Assembly: GCA_964480915.1 (NCBI GenBank)
Contig: CAYZRS010000004.1
Location: 80,736-144,735 of the forward strand
Length of the DNA stretch: 64,000 nucleotides
Direction of reading: 5' to 3'
DNA from: CAWGCE01 sp964480915
GTDB taxonomy: Bacteria > Planctomycetota > Planctomycetia > Pirellulales > Pirellulaceae
Shown: piece by piece, positions 1 to 9,349 of the stretch
How positions within the stretch are numbered: the first letter of the stretch is position 1
Layout: each line of letters opens with the position of its first letter
Notes under the pieces: model-generated
Database searches by the model: none
Told to the model about the DNA's origin: nothing
The model's input: the letters and a program-made list of their open reading frames with translations, nothing else
Program-made: the position numbers and the translations under genes

Positions 1-882
1 GAGAACGATGGCAGCGAGAACTTCACGACGCGCACCATCACCACCAGCGCCAATGGCGCGCGATCCGTCACCACTGCCGATGTCGACGGCGACGGCGATC
101 TCGATGTCGTCGCCGCTTCCTCCTATGACGACACGATCGCCTGGTACGAAAACGATGGCAGCGAGAACTTCACCGCCCGCACCATCTCGACAACCGCTGA
201 CGGAGCGATTTCGGTCACAGCGGCCGACGTCGACGGCGATGGCGACCTAGATGTGGTTGCCGCCTCAAACAACGACGACACAATCCGTTGGTACGAGAAC
301 GACGGCAGTCAAAACTTTAGCGAGCGCATCATCACGACAAACGCTGACCAGGCATTCTCTGTCACGACCGCCGACGTCGATGGGGACGGCGACTTGGATG
401 TGCTTTCCGCTTCTGCATTCGACAACAAGATCGCATGGTACGAAAATGATGGCAGCGAGAACTTCACAGCCCGCACGATCACGACGAGTGCCACAGGCGC
501 ACGATCGGTCTCGACCGCCGATGTGGATGGCGACGGCGACCTGGATGTGCTTTCCGCCTCTTTCCAGGACAGCACGATCGCGTGGTACGAAAACGACGGC
601 AACGAGAATTTCACGGTTCGCACGATCACAAACCTTGCACTAGGCGCCAATTCGGTGTCGACCGCCGACGTCGATGGCGACGGTGATCTGGATGTACTTT
701 CAACTTCCTTTAGCGACGACACGATCGCTTGGTATGAGAACGATGGAAGTCAGGCCTTCACGACACACACGCTGACCACCAATGCCGACGGCGCCTATGC
801 CGTAACGACAGGCGACGTCGATGGTGACGGCGATCTGGATGTGCTATCCGCAGTCTTTAGCGGCGACTCAATCGCCTGGTTT
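1..882 (+). repeat. Six tandem 147-nt FG-GAP repeats
   Basis: The codons for ENDG begin at 1, 148, 295, 442, 589, 736 and 883, an exact 147-nt (49-codon) period without indels. Each unit encodes one beta-propeller-type FG-GAP/VCBS blade. The array starts before the window. Confidence 0.9.
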
Positions 883-3800
883 GAGAATGATGGAGGCCTG
901 TTCAACACGCTCGACGGCAACCCCACCTATATCGAAGGTGGCCTTGGCAATGCCGTCCAACTCGACGCTGATGTTCAAATCTTTGATGCAGAGCTGAGTG
1001 CGATCGATGACTTTGGCGGGGCAACATTGGCACTATCCCGCAACGGTGGAGGCAATACTGACGATGTGTTCTCAGGCAGTGGTAACGTCGCCTTTGTCGG
1101 CACAACGCTGGAACTGTCCAACGTCACGATCGGTAGCGTAGTGCAATTCAACGGCTTCTTGATTATCGCATTCGATGGTGGCGTGACCAACGCCCAAGTC
1201 AACGAAGTCATGCAATCGATCGCTTACAGCAACACAAGCGACTCACCTCCTTCTAGCGTGCAAATTGAATGGGCGTTCGAGGATGGGAACTTCGGATCCC
1301 AGGGTACGGGCGGGTCGATTCAAGCAGTAGGACGCACCACAGTCAACATTACGACGACGAACGACGCGCCTGTCCTAGATCTTGATGCGGACGACAGCAG
1401 CGGGGCGTTGGGAAGCAATTTCAGTACCGGATTCCTGGAAGGTGGCGGTCCGGTGCTCCTGGTGGATGCCGACGGTATGTTGACCGACGCCGATAGCGCA
1501 ACGCTGACGAGCATTCTGGTGACGCACACAAACGTCCAAGACAGTGGCAACGAACTTCTCGCTGCCGACACAACCGGCACCTCGTTGACAGCTTCCTGGG
1601 ATGGGGGAACCGAAATCCTGACGATTTCAGGCATCGGAACCGTGGCAGATTACCAAATGGTCCTGAGAACAGTCACGTACGAAAATACGTCCGTGAGTCC
1701 CGATACTGCGACTGACCGAGTCATTACATTCATTGCCAATGATGGAACCGACAACAGCCTAATAGCGACGACAACGGTGGCGGTATCGGATGTCAATAGT
1801 GCGCCGACGACAGGCACATCGAATACCACGGGGTCTGAGGATGTAAATTCCGTCTCGATCGTGATCAACGGATCAGATGCAGACGGAACGGTAACCGATT
1901 TCGTTTTGAATACTTTGCCGACGAACGGAACTCTCTACCTCGATACCGGCCTCACCACGCCTGTCACGACCGGCGTCGACTACGCGGCAACGGGTGAGTC
2001 CATTACGTTGTACTTCTCACCAGACACCAACTGGAATGGTTCGACAACGTTCGAATATGCCGCCAAAGACAATTTGGGATTGGTCGACCCTACGGCTGCC
2101 ACGGGAACGTTCACTATCAATGCGGTCAATGATGCCCCTGTCAACCAGTTGCCTGCTTCTCAAACCATTGCCGAAGACGGAACGCTGGTACTCTCACTGG
2201 CCAACGGAAACAACATTTCGATCAATGACATCGATTCCGGATCAAGCCCCATTCAAGTCACGTTAACAGCGACCAATGGAATATTGAATCTTGCCACGAC
2301 TGCCGGACTGACGGTCACTGGCGACGGGACAGGAACTGTAACTCTGACCGGTTCCAACGCCAGCATTTTCACGGCGCTGGATGGGCTGACGTTCCTTCCC
2401 ACAACAAATTACAACGGGCCCGCAACCATCACGGTTGCTACCGATGACTTGGGAAATAGCGGGACGGGCGGCCCGCTCACAGATTCCGATGTACTCACCA
2501 TCAACGTCACTCCTGTTAACGACGCGCCAAGTGGCACAGACAACACGTACATCATCCCCGAGGACGGCTCTCATACGTTTGCCCCTGCCGATTTCGGATT
2601 TAGCGACGGCGTGGATGGCGATGCCCTGCTGGCAGTGACGATCAGCTCATTGCCGACAAACGGGGTATTGGAACTCAATGGATTGTCAGTGACGGCTGGG
2701 CAGTCGATTGCTCAAGGAGACATCGCAAACCTGGTCTATTCACCCAACGTAAATGTAAACGGCGTTGGAGCCGACTCGTTCACCTTCCAGGTGCAAGACG
2801 ACGGCGGAATTACCAACGGTGGCACGGATGTTGATCCGGTCGCGAATAGGCTAACGTTCGATATCACGGCAGTGAATGATGCGCCGGTGAACGTGGCACC
2901 AGGGACTCAGTACATAGCTGCCGATACTGGGCTGGCGTTTACTTCAGCGAATGGGAATGCCATCTCGATTGCCGATACGGATGCCGGCGTCAACCAAATT
3001 GAAGTGACTCTCACGGCAACGGACGGGACCATCACGTTGGGTGGCACTACCGGCCTGTCGTTTGTGAGCGGAACGGGTGTTGCCGACAGCAGCGTCACGT
3101 TCAACGGAACGCTCAGCGATATCAACAATGCGTTAGAAGGACTGATGTTTCAGCCAACCAATGGCTTCTCAGGTTCGGCCACGCTATTGATTAACACGGA
3201 TGACCTGGGCAACACGGGAGCTGGAGGAAATCTCACGGACGCCGATATCGTGTCCATCGAAGTCTATGGCGCCAACGCAACGCTGGAAGACACTCCGGCC
3301 GTCTTCTCCGTCGCCAATGGGAATGAATTTACGGTCACTGATGGCTCTGCCAACGATGGGCAGGTAAGAGTTACCCTAAGCGTCACGTCCGGCGTGCTCA
3401 ATCTGAGTTCGACGGCTGGTCTCACGTTCGATTCTGGTTCCGATGGGTCGAACGCAATGACCATCGTTGGATTGGAAAGCCAAGTGAATGCGGCGCTTGA
3501 TGGTCTAGTCTTTACGCCGACATCGAATTTCAATGGCACAGCAAACCTGCAGATTGCTACCGAATCGCTGGGCACGCTGGCTGTTTTGGCCGGCGACTAC
3601 AATGACTATACGGTTGGAGAGAGCGCCTTCACGGCAACGAACGCCATCATTTCCGATGCGTCGAACTTCGGTCCGACGGGGACGTTCAGTCAGTCCATTA
3701 CGGTTTTGCCCACGACAACGACCGTGAATGCTGCCTACTTGGCTCAGGGAGAGGTATTGTTCGATGGGTTCGTGGGAGACGCGGCCTACGATGCGGTCGA

Positions 3801-6800
3801 ACTAGCCGACATTACCAACTGGGTTCAAAGCGGCGGTGTACTGATTTCGACCAACGACGATCCGTCGTTCGATCCACTGGCGGCGCACTTTGGCATGCCC
3901 GTCGTTGGCGTGGGATCGACGGTCTGGAACATCGCTGAAGACACCAACACCATGATTGACGGTCCATTCGGACAAGTCGGTGTCACGGGACAGACGATCG
4001 AAGCGGCCGGATCGATCGGCTACTTTTCTTCTGGAAATCTCATCGCCGGTGATGTGGTCATAGCGACCGATTCTGGTTCGGGAGAACCCACGATCGTGCT
4101 TCGACAAGAGGGTGCTGGCTGGATCCTCTTTATGGCAGATGAAGGCCCCTTTCGTGCGTCCAACATGACAGGTGGGGGAATCGTCGCCACGCCCAATGAC
4201 ATCTTGGCGGCGAACATTTTCGCCTGGGCCGCCAACAATACTTCGGTGGCCCCCAGTCCGTCCATTCAATCACACGACATCCAAGTCATTGCCGTCAACG
4301 ACGCGCCCGTGCTCGACAACACCGGCATCCATTCGCTACCAACGATCAGTGAAGATGCCACGAACACGGCCGGTGATACGGTTGCCAACCTGATCGCAAG
4401 TGCTGGCGGTGATTCGATCACCGATGTTGACCTGGGCGCGACGGAAGGCATCGGCATCTACAATGCAGATTCATCGAACGGCGATTGGGAGTACTCGATT
4501 GACGGCGGCACTTCTTGGAACGGATTCGGCAGCCCGTCGCCAACAGCCGCATTGCTATTGAGCGAAAACGCGATGATCCGCTTTGAACCGAATGCCGATT
4601 TCCATGGCGACGCGACCTTCTCTTATGTGGCTTGGGATCAAACCGTCGGGGTCGAAGGAGATACCCTCCAGTTGGCCGGTCACACCGGCGGCAGCGGGAC
4701 TTTCAGCACCGGATTGGATACCGCCTTTGTTACGGTCCAGCCCGTCAACGACGCACCCACAATCGTTACCAATAGTTTTTCGATCACTGAGGGAGGCACG
4801 CACCCCGTCACGTCGGTCGAGATAAATTCGAATGACTTGGACGATTCGAACCCAACGCTGGCATACACCGCAAGCGGCGTTTCCGGGGGCCAATTCGAAC
4901 TGACAACAAACCCTGGTGTCGCCATTACGAATTGGCTGAAAGCGACCATGGACGCCGGCGAAGTCGTGTTTGTGCACGATGGCAATGAGGCAGCACCAAC
5001 CTTCGACATAACCGTTGCGGATGATGACGGCGCCAGCGTCACGGTTTCTGGGAATATCGTGTTTACGAATGTGAATGATGCGCCGGTTGGTGTGAATGAT
5101 ACATACGTCGTGGCCGAAGGAGGCTCGGTTAGCATCGACGCCTTGACCGGGGTGCTTGCCAACGATGTTGATGTGGATGGCGACAGCCTGGCTGTGTCAA
5201 TCCTCGCCGGCCCCGGCAATGGTTCTGTGATTCTCAATGCCGATGGCTCTTTCGACTACACGCACGACGGATCGGAAACCACCAGCGACTCCTTTACGTA
5301 CACAGTGACCGACGGCAATGGAGGATCGGCAACGGCCACGGTCGCCATTACGATCAGTCCGGTCAACGATGATCCGTTCAATGCGAGCGGCCTTCCCGCG
5401 AGTGTCACAACGACTGAAGATCTGGCGAGTGATGTCGACCTGAGCCTGTTCGATTTGGCCGACCTTGACGCGAACGGGAACAACCTCACGGTAACATTGG
5501 CGACGAGTTCTGGCGGGACCCTGTCTTCGGTCGACGCGGGCGGCGTTACTGTAGGTGGGAGCGGAACGGCGGCGTTGACCTTAAACGGTGACCTTGTCAG
5601 CCTGAACTCCTTTTTGGATGACCCATCCAACGTCCAATACACGGGGACGTTTAACACGAGCGGCAACAATGTAGATTCCATCCTGGTTTCAGTGACGGAC
5701 CACGGCAACACAGGCACAGGTGGCGGCGGTACGATTGCCATCGGAGTGGTCAATGTCAACGTCACGAACGTCAACGATGCACCGGCTGGCGTAAACGATA
5801 ACTACGTACTCGCTGAAGGGGCAACCCTCAACATCGCCGCGCCTGGCGTGACAGGAAATGATACGGACGTTGATGGAGACGCCCTGACCGCGACGCTCGT
5901 CAGCAGCCCTACCAATGGAACGATCATTCTGAACCCCGACGGCTCGTTCGATTACACGCACGACGGGAGCGAAACAATCTCCGACTCGTTTACGTATCAG
6001 GTCGCTGACGGGAATGGTGGCTTCGACGTTGCCACCGTGAATTTGACCATCAATCCAGTCAACGATGCACCAGACGCTATCGCCGACGCCTACACGGTGG
6101 CGGAAGGAGCCACTCTTTCGATTGCAGCTCCCACAGGCGTCAGCAGCAATGACACCGATGCGGAGGGCGATTCGCTGGTGGCCACGGTTCTCTCGGGGCC
6201 CGCCCACGGAACTTTGACGCTGAACGCGGATGGTTCATTCGATTACACGCATGACGGCAGTGAAACCAGCGGAGACAGCTTCACCTATCAGATCGCCGAC
6301 GGCAGCGGCGGCTTCGATACGGGCACTGTGAACTTGTCGGTCACTCGAGTCAACGACGCCCCCGTTGCCACCGGTGAATTCCACACAGTACTTGAAGGTG
6401 ATTCCCTGACGATTGCGGCACCAGGAGTACTCGCGAACGACTCGGACGCCGAGGGAGATCTCCTTTCGGCAACCGTTGTCACTGCGCCGACACATGGCCT
6501 GCTACTGCTAAACCCGGACGGTTCGTTCACCTACACGCATGATGGGAGCGAGACGACCAGCGATAGCTTTGTGTATCAAGTTTCCGATGGCAACGGCGGT
6601 TTCGACACGGCGACCGTCAGCCTGACGGTTCTGCCTACCAATGACGCGCCGGTCGCCGTTAGCGACAGTTATGTACTCGATGAAGGAGGCACGTTAAACG
6701 TCGCGGCAACAGGCCTCTTAGCGAATGATAACGACGCCGATGGAGACGCCCTCGTCGTCACCCTCGTCAATGGACCAACGAACGGCACCTTAACGCTAAA

Positions 6801-9150
6801 TACAGACGGTTCGTTCACCTACACCCACGACGGGAGTGAAACCACGGCGGACGGCTTCAGCTATCGCATCACGGACTCGAGTGATAGTTCTGATGTGACG
6901 ACGGTCAACCTCGTCATCCAACCGATGAATGATGTTCCCGTAGCGACGGGCGAAAACTACACGGTGAGCGAAGGCGGGTCATTGAATGAAAACGCACCGG
7001 GACTGCTTCAAAACGAGTTCGACAGTGAGTCCGATTCACTTTCGGCGTCCATGCTGACGGGCCCTACCAATGGAACGGTAACGATCAACAGTGACGGCTC
7101 GTTCGCCTACGTTCATGACGGCAGTGAGACAACCAGCGACAGCTTCACCTATCAAGTCGACGACGGCAATGGCGGGATTGCTAACGCCACCGTCTTGATT
7201 GATGTGACGCCCGCGAACGACGTACCGATTGCCCGCCAAGACGACTTCACTCTGAACGAAGGCGCCACGATCACGATCAATGCTCCCGGCGTGCTTGCCA
7301 ATGATACGGACGTCGATGGCGATCCTCTTACGGTCGTACTGATCGAAGGACCAACTCACGGATCGCTCACACTGAACCCGAACGGTTCGTTCAGCTACAC
7401 TCACAACGGCAGCGAATCCCTAACGGACAGTTTTCGATACGCAGTGGATGATGGAAACGGCGGCAGCGACACGGCTCTCGTCAACTTGACAATTCAACCC
7501 GTTAATGACGCTCCCGTCGCCGGGCAAGATACGTACTCGGTGGCGGAAGGCGGCACTTTGAACGTCACATCGGCGAACGGAGTTCTCGCGAATGACACCG
7601 ATATTGAAGGCGACTTGCTTGCGACAGCCTTGATCGCCGGTCCGACCAACGGCACGTTGTCATTCAATGCTGACGGTTCGTTTACCTATTCGCATGACGG
7701 TGGGGACACAACCACGGACGCCTTTACTTACCAGGTCAGCGATGGAAACGGTGGGGTCGCCACCGGAACCGTGACGGTGAATATCGGCTCGATCAATGAT
7801 GCACCGACGACAACCGGTCCAGGACCTCAATCGACACTCGAAGATGTCCCACTGGTCCTGTCAATCGCCAATGGAAACGCGCTGACCGTCGCTGATTCAG
7901 ATGCTGGTACCAACCCGGTGATTGTGACGCTCAGCTCGACGAACGGACGTGTGTCGCTCAGCACGACTGCGGCACTTACATTTGCCAACGGAAACGGAAT
8001 CGACGACGGCCAAGTGACGTTCGTAGGTACCGTCAGCGATATTAATGCGGCGCTGGATGGCCTCGTGTTTACTCCAGACCAAGATTTCCATGGGCAGGCA
8101 TCGATCGACTTGCTAATCGACGATCAAGGCAATTTCGGAACCGGTGGCAACCAGACGGCCCAAGTGGGTGTATCGATCAATGTGGATTCCGTTAATGACG
8201 CGCCCGTCGCCGTCGACGACGCATTCGACCTAACACCTGGGCAACCGGCCGTTTTGATACCGACGAACATTCTGCTGAATAACGACAGTGACGTCGACGG
8301 GGACACTTTGTCCATACTCATAGATCGAGCCCCGATCTCGGGTAACGTTATCGTGGCGACAGATGGCACCCTGATCTACACACCGGAATTGGGATACTTT
8401 GGGACGGACAGTTTTACGTATTGGGTCTTCGATTCTTCGGGAGTGGGCGATTTGGCCACAGTTACGATCGAGGTCGTACCGGTCGCACCAGCGGGCTCAT
8501 CCTTCACGAATGAGAATCAGAACTTCGATTCCAACAGCAACGATGGCGGCGACGGTAGCGAAGACAATGCGACGCTAGAAACGATCGCCGCACCCGTTCT
8601 CACCACATCGACGACGAACCAAGGAGTCGTCGCAACGGGCCGAGAAACACAGCAAGACACGAGCCCCACTGCATCAGCCAGCCCAACCAATCGGGATGCG
8701 ATTCTGGGCGACGTGGTTTTGGCTGACCTGAATGCTGGCAATGGCGTTGTGACCAATCTTGTTGGAGACCGTTTTGGAGAAACGTCCACTCCGGTCCTGG
8801 GAAGACCGGTGGACATCGCATCGGTAAATGCGGCGGCCTTCGACCAGTATTTCTGGACAAGCCTTGAGTCGATTTCGGACCAGGTAGAAACGGGCGAGAT
8901 CCCTACCATCTTTAGTTACGCGTTCGGCGGTGCTGGAGCAGCAGCTTCGCTTGGCTATCTCATATGGTCCGTACGAAGCGGCTACTTCTTTGCATCGTTG
9001 ATGGCATCCATGCCCGTATGGTCACGTATTGATCCTTTGCCGGTCGTCGATTTTGCGATGGCGAAAGGTGCTCAACGACATCCCAGACGGAAGCAAACAA
9101 GCAAAGGGTTGATCGAATCCCTGAGCAGCGAATTGCAAAATGCAACTTAA
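1..9150 (+). CDS. Giant FG-GAP/cadherin-like repeat surface protein, 5' end missing
   Basis: The frame is open from base 1, so the start lies outside the window; 3049 residues are visible. The first 294 residues are six 49-residue FG-GAP/VCBS-type repeats, each with a calcium-loop-like DVDGDGDLDV and an IAWYENDG turn. From about 1350 to 8480 come cadherin-like/bacterial Ig-like modules marked by NDAP boundaries and, from 5100 on, by HDGSETTSDSFTY. A different alpha/beta-looking block sits at about 3575-4255. An acidic, Asn-rich linker follows (8500-8600). Near the C-terminus there is one hydrophobic segment (about 8920-8990), then a conserved-looking SMPVWSRIDPLPVV stretch and a basic tail. 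Known families with these repeats are cell-surface adhesins or matrix proteins, often calcium-stabilised. A role in attachment or in the envelope is inferred. The anchor suggests retention in a membrane with the repeats outside. Confidence 0.9.
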   Translation, partial: ENDGSENFTTRTITTSANGARSVTTADVDGDGDLDVVAASSYDDTIAWYENDGSENFTARTISTTADGAISVTAADVDGDGDLDVVAASNNDDTIRWYENDGSQNFSERIITTNADQAFSVTTADVDGDGDLDVLSASAFDNKIAWYENDGSENFTARTITTSATGARSVSTADVDGDGDLDVLSASFQDSTIAWYENDGNENFTVRTITNLALGANSVSTADVDGDGDLDVLSTSFSDDTIAWYENDGSQAFTTHTLTTNADGAYAVTTGDVDGDGDLDVLSAVFSGDSIAWFENDGGLFNTLDGNPTYIEGGLGNAVQLDADVQIFDAELSAIDDFGGATLALSRNGGGNTDDVFSGSGNVAFVGTTLELSNVTIGSVVQFNGFLIIAFDGGVTNAQVNEVMQSIAYSNTSDSPPSSVQIEWAFEDGNFGSQGTGGSIQAVGRTTVNITTTNDAPVLDLDADDSSGALGSNFSTGFLEGGGPVLLVDADGMLTDADSATLTSILVTHTNVQDSGNELLAADTTGTSLTASWDGGTEILTISGIGTVADYQMVLRTVTYENTSVSPDTATDRVITFIANDGTDNSLIATTTVAVSDVNSAPTTGTSNTTGSEDVNSVSIVINGSDADGTVTDFVLNTLPTNGTLYLDTGLTTPVTTGVDYAATGESITLYFSPDTNWNGSTTFEYAAKDNLGLVDPTAATGTFTINAVNDAPVNQLPASQTIAEDGTLVLSLANGNNISINDIDSGSSPIQVTLTATNGILNLATTAGLTVTGDGTGTVTLTGSNASIFTALDGLTFLPTTNYNGPATITVATDDLGNSGTGGPLTDSDVLTINVTPVNDAPSGTDNTYIIPEDGSHTFAPADFGFSDGVDGDALLAVTISSLPTNGVLELNGLSVTAGQSIAQGDIANLVYSPNVNVNGVGADSFTFQVQDDGGITNGGTDVDPVANRLTFDITAVNDAPVNVAPGTQYIAADTGLAFTSANGNAISIADTDAGVNQIEVTLTATDGTITLGGTTGLSFVSGTGVADSSVTFNGTLSDINNALEGLMFQPTNGFSGSATLLINTDDLGNTGAGGNLTDADIVSIEVYGANATLEDTPAVFSVANGNEFTVTDGSANDGQVRVTLSVTSGVLNLSSTAGLTFDSGSDGSNAMTIVGLESQVNAALDGLVFTPTSNFNGTANLQIATESLGTLAVLAGDYNDYTVGESAFTATNAIISDASNFGPTGTFSQSITVLPTTTTVNAAYLAQGEVLFDGFVGDAAYDAVELADITNWVQSGGVLISTNDDPSFDPLAAHFGMPVVGVGSTVWNIAEDTNTMIDGPFGQVGVTGQTIEAAGSIGYFSSGNLIAGDVVIATDSGSGEPTIVLRQEGAGWILFMADEGPFRASNMTGGGIVATPNDILAANIFAWAANNTSVAPSPSIQSHDIQVIAVNDAPVLDNTGIHSLPTISEDATNTAGDTVANLIASAGGDSITDVDLGATEGIGIYNADSSNGDWEYSIDGGTSWNGFGSPSPTAALLLSENAMIRFEPNADFHGDATFSYVAWDQTVGVEGDTLQLAGHTGGSGTFSTGLDTAFVTVQPVNDAPTIVTNSFSITEGGTHPVTSVEINSNDLDDSNPTLAYTASGVSGGQFELTTNPGVAITNWLKATMDAGEVVFVHDGNEAAPTFDITVADDDGASVTVSGNIVFTNVNDAPVGVNDTYVVAEGGSVSIDALTGVLANDVDVDGDSLAVSILAGPGNGSVILNADGSFDYTHDGSETTSDSFTYTVTDGNGGSATATVAITISPVNDDPFNASGLPASVTTTEDLASDVDLSLFDLADLDANGNNLTVTLATSSGGTLSSVDAGGVTVGGSGTAALTLNGDLVSLNSFLDDPSNVQYTGTFNTSGNNVDSILVSVTDHGNTGTGGGGTIAIGVVNVNVTNVNDAPAGVNDNYVLAEGATLNIAAPGVTGNDTDVDGDALTATLVSSPTNGTIILNPDGSFDYTHDGSETISDSFTYQVADGNGGFDVATVNLTINPVNDAPDAIADAYTVAEGATLSIAAPTGVSSNDTDAEGDSLVATVLSGPAHGTLTLNADGSFDYTHDGSETSGDSFTYQIADGSGGFDTGTVNLSVTRVNDAPVATGEFHTVLEGDSLTIAAPGVLANDSDAEGDLLSATVVTAPTHGLLLLNPDGSFTYTHDGSETTSDSFVYQVSDGNGGFDTATVSLTVLPTNDAPVAVSDSYVLDEGGTLNVAATGLLANDNDADGDALVVTLVNGPTNGTLTLNTDGSFTYTHDGSETTADGFSYRITDSSDSSDVTTVNLVIQPMNDVPVATGENYTVSEGGSLNENAPGLLQNEFDSESDSLSASMLTGPTNGTVTINSDGSFAYVHDGSETTSDSFTYQVDDGNGGIANATVLIDVTPANDVPIARQDDFTLNEGATITINAPGVLANDTDVDGDPLTVVLIEGPTHGSLTLNPNGSFSYTHNGSESLTDSFRYAVDDGNGGSDTALVNLTIQPVNDAPVAGQDTYSVAEGGTLNVTSANGVLANDTDIEGDLLATALIAGPTNGTLSFNADGSFTYSHDGGDTTTDAFTYQVSDGNGGVATGTVTVNIGSINDAPTTTGPGPQSTLEDVPLVLSIANGNALTVADSDAGTNPVIVTLSSTNGRVSLSTTAALTFANGNGIDDGQVTFVGTVSDINAALDGLVFTPDQDFHGQASIDLLIDDQGNFGTGGNQTAQVGVSINVDSVNDAPVAVDDAFDLTPGQPAVLIPTNILLNNDSDVDGDTLSILIDRAPISGNVIVATDGTLIYTPELGYFGTDSFTYWVFDSSGVGDLATVTIEVVPVAPAGSSFTNENQNFDSNSNDGGDGSEDNATLETIAAPVLTTSTTNQGVVATGRETQQDTSPTASASPTNRDAILGDVVLADLNAGNGVVTNLVGDRFGETSTPVLGRPVDIASVNAAAFDQYFWTSLESISDQVETGEIPTIFSYAFGGAGAAASLGYLIWSVRSGYFFASLMASMPVWSRIDPLPVVDFAMAKGAQRHPRRKQTSKGLIESLSSELQNAT
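5770..7800 (+). repeat. Tandem cadherin-like modules of about 288-291 nt
   Basis: NDAP-type module boundaries recur near 5770, 6058, 6349, 6638, 6925, 7213, 7501 and 7792, a period of about 96-97 codons. Each module has an EGGTLN-like strand, a GVLANDTDVDGD calcium-loop-like segment, GPTNGTLTLN and HDGSETTSDSFTY. They are more alike to each other than the modules upstream, which suggests recent internal duplication. Confidence 0.8.
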
Positions 9151-9349
9151 TGCTACCGAGAGAATCGGCCCAACCGGACGACCCGTTAAAGCCATCAGAT
9201 ATGGGTTCGGGCGGTCTGAAAATTGGCAGGAGCAATCGCCGAATCGGGCCTAGGGTGACATATCTTTGTCTAGCGACGTGATTCGCGTTCCAGGTGACGG
9301 CAGACATTGGATTGCAAGTGAATTTGCCACCTTAAGAAATCATCTCAAC

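Noticed and set aside
1..882. CRISPR-like periodicity
   Set aside because: The units are coding, 147 nt long without unique spacers, and encode FG-GAP repeats.
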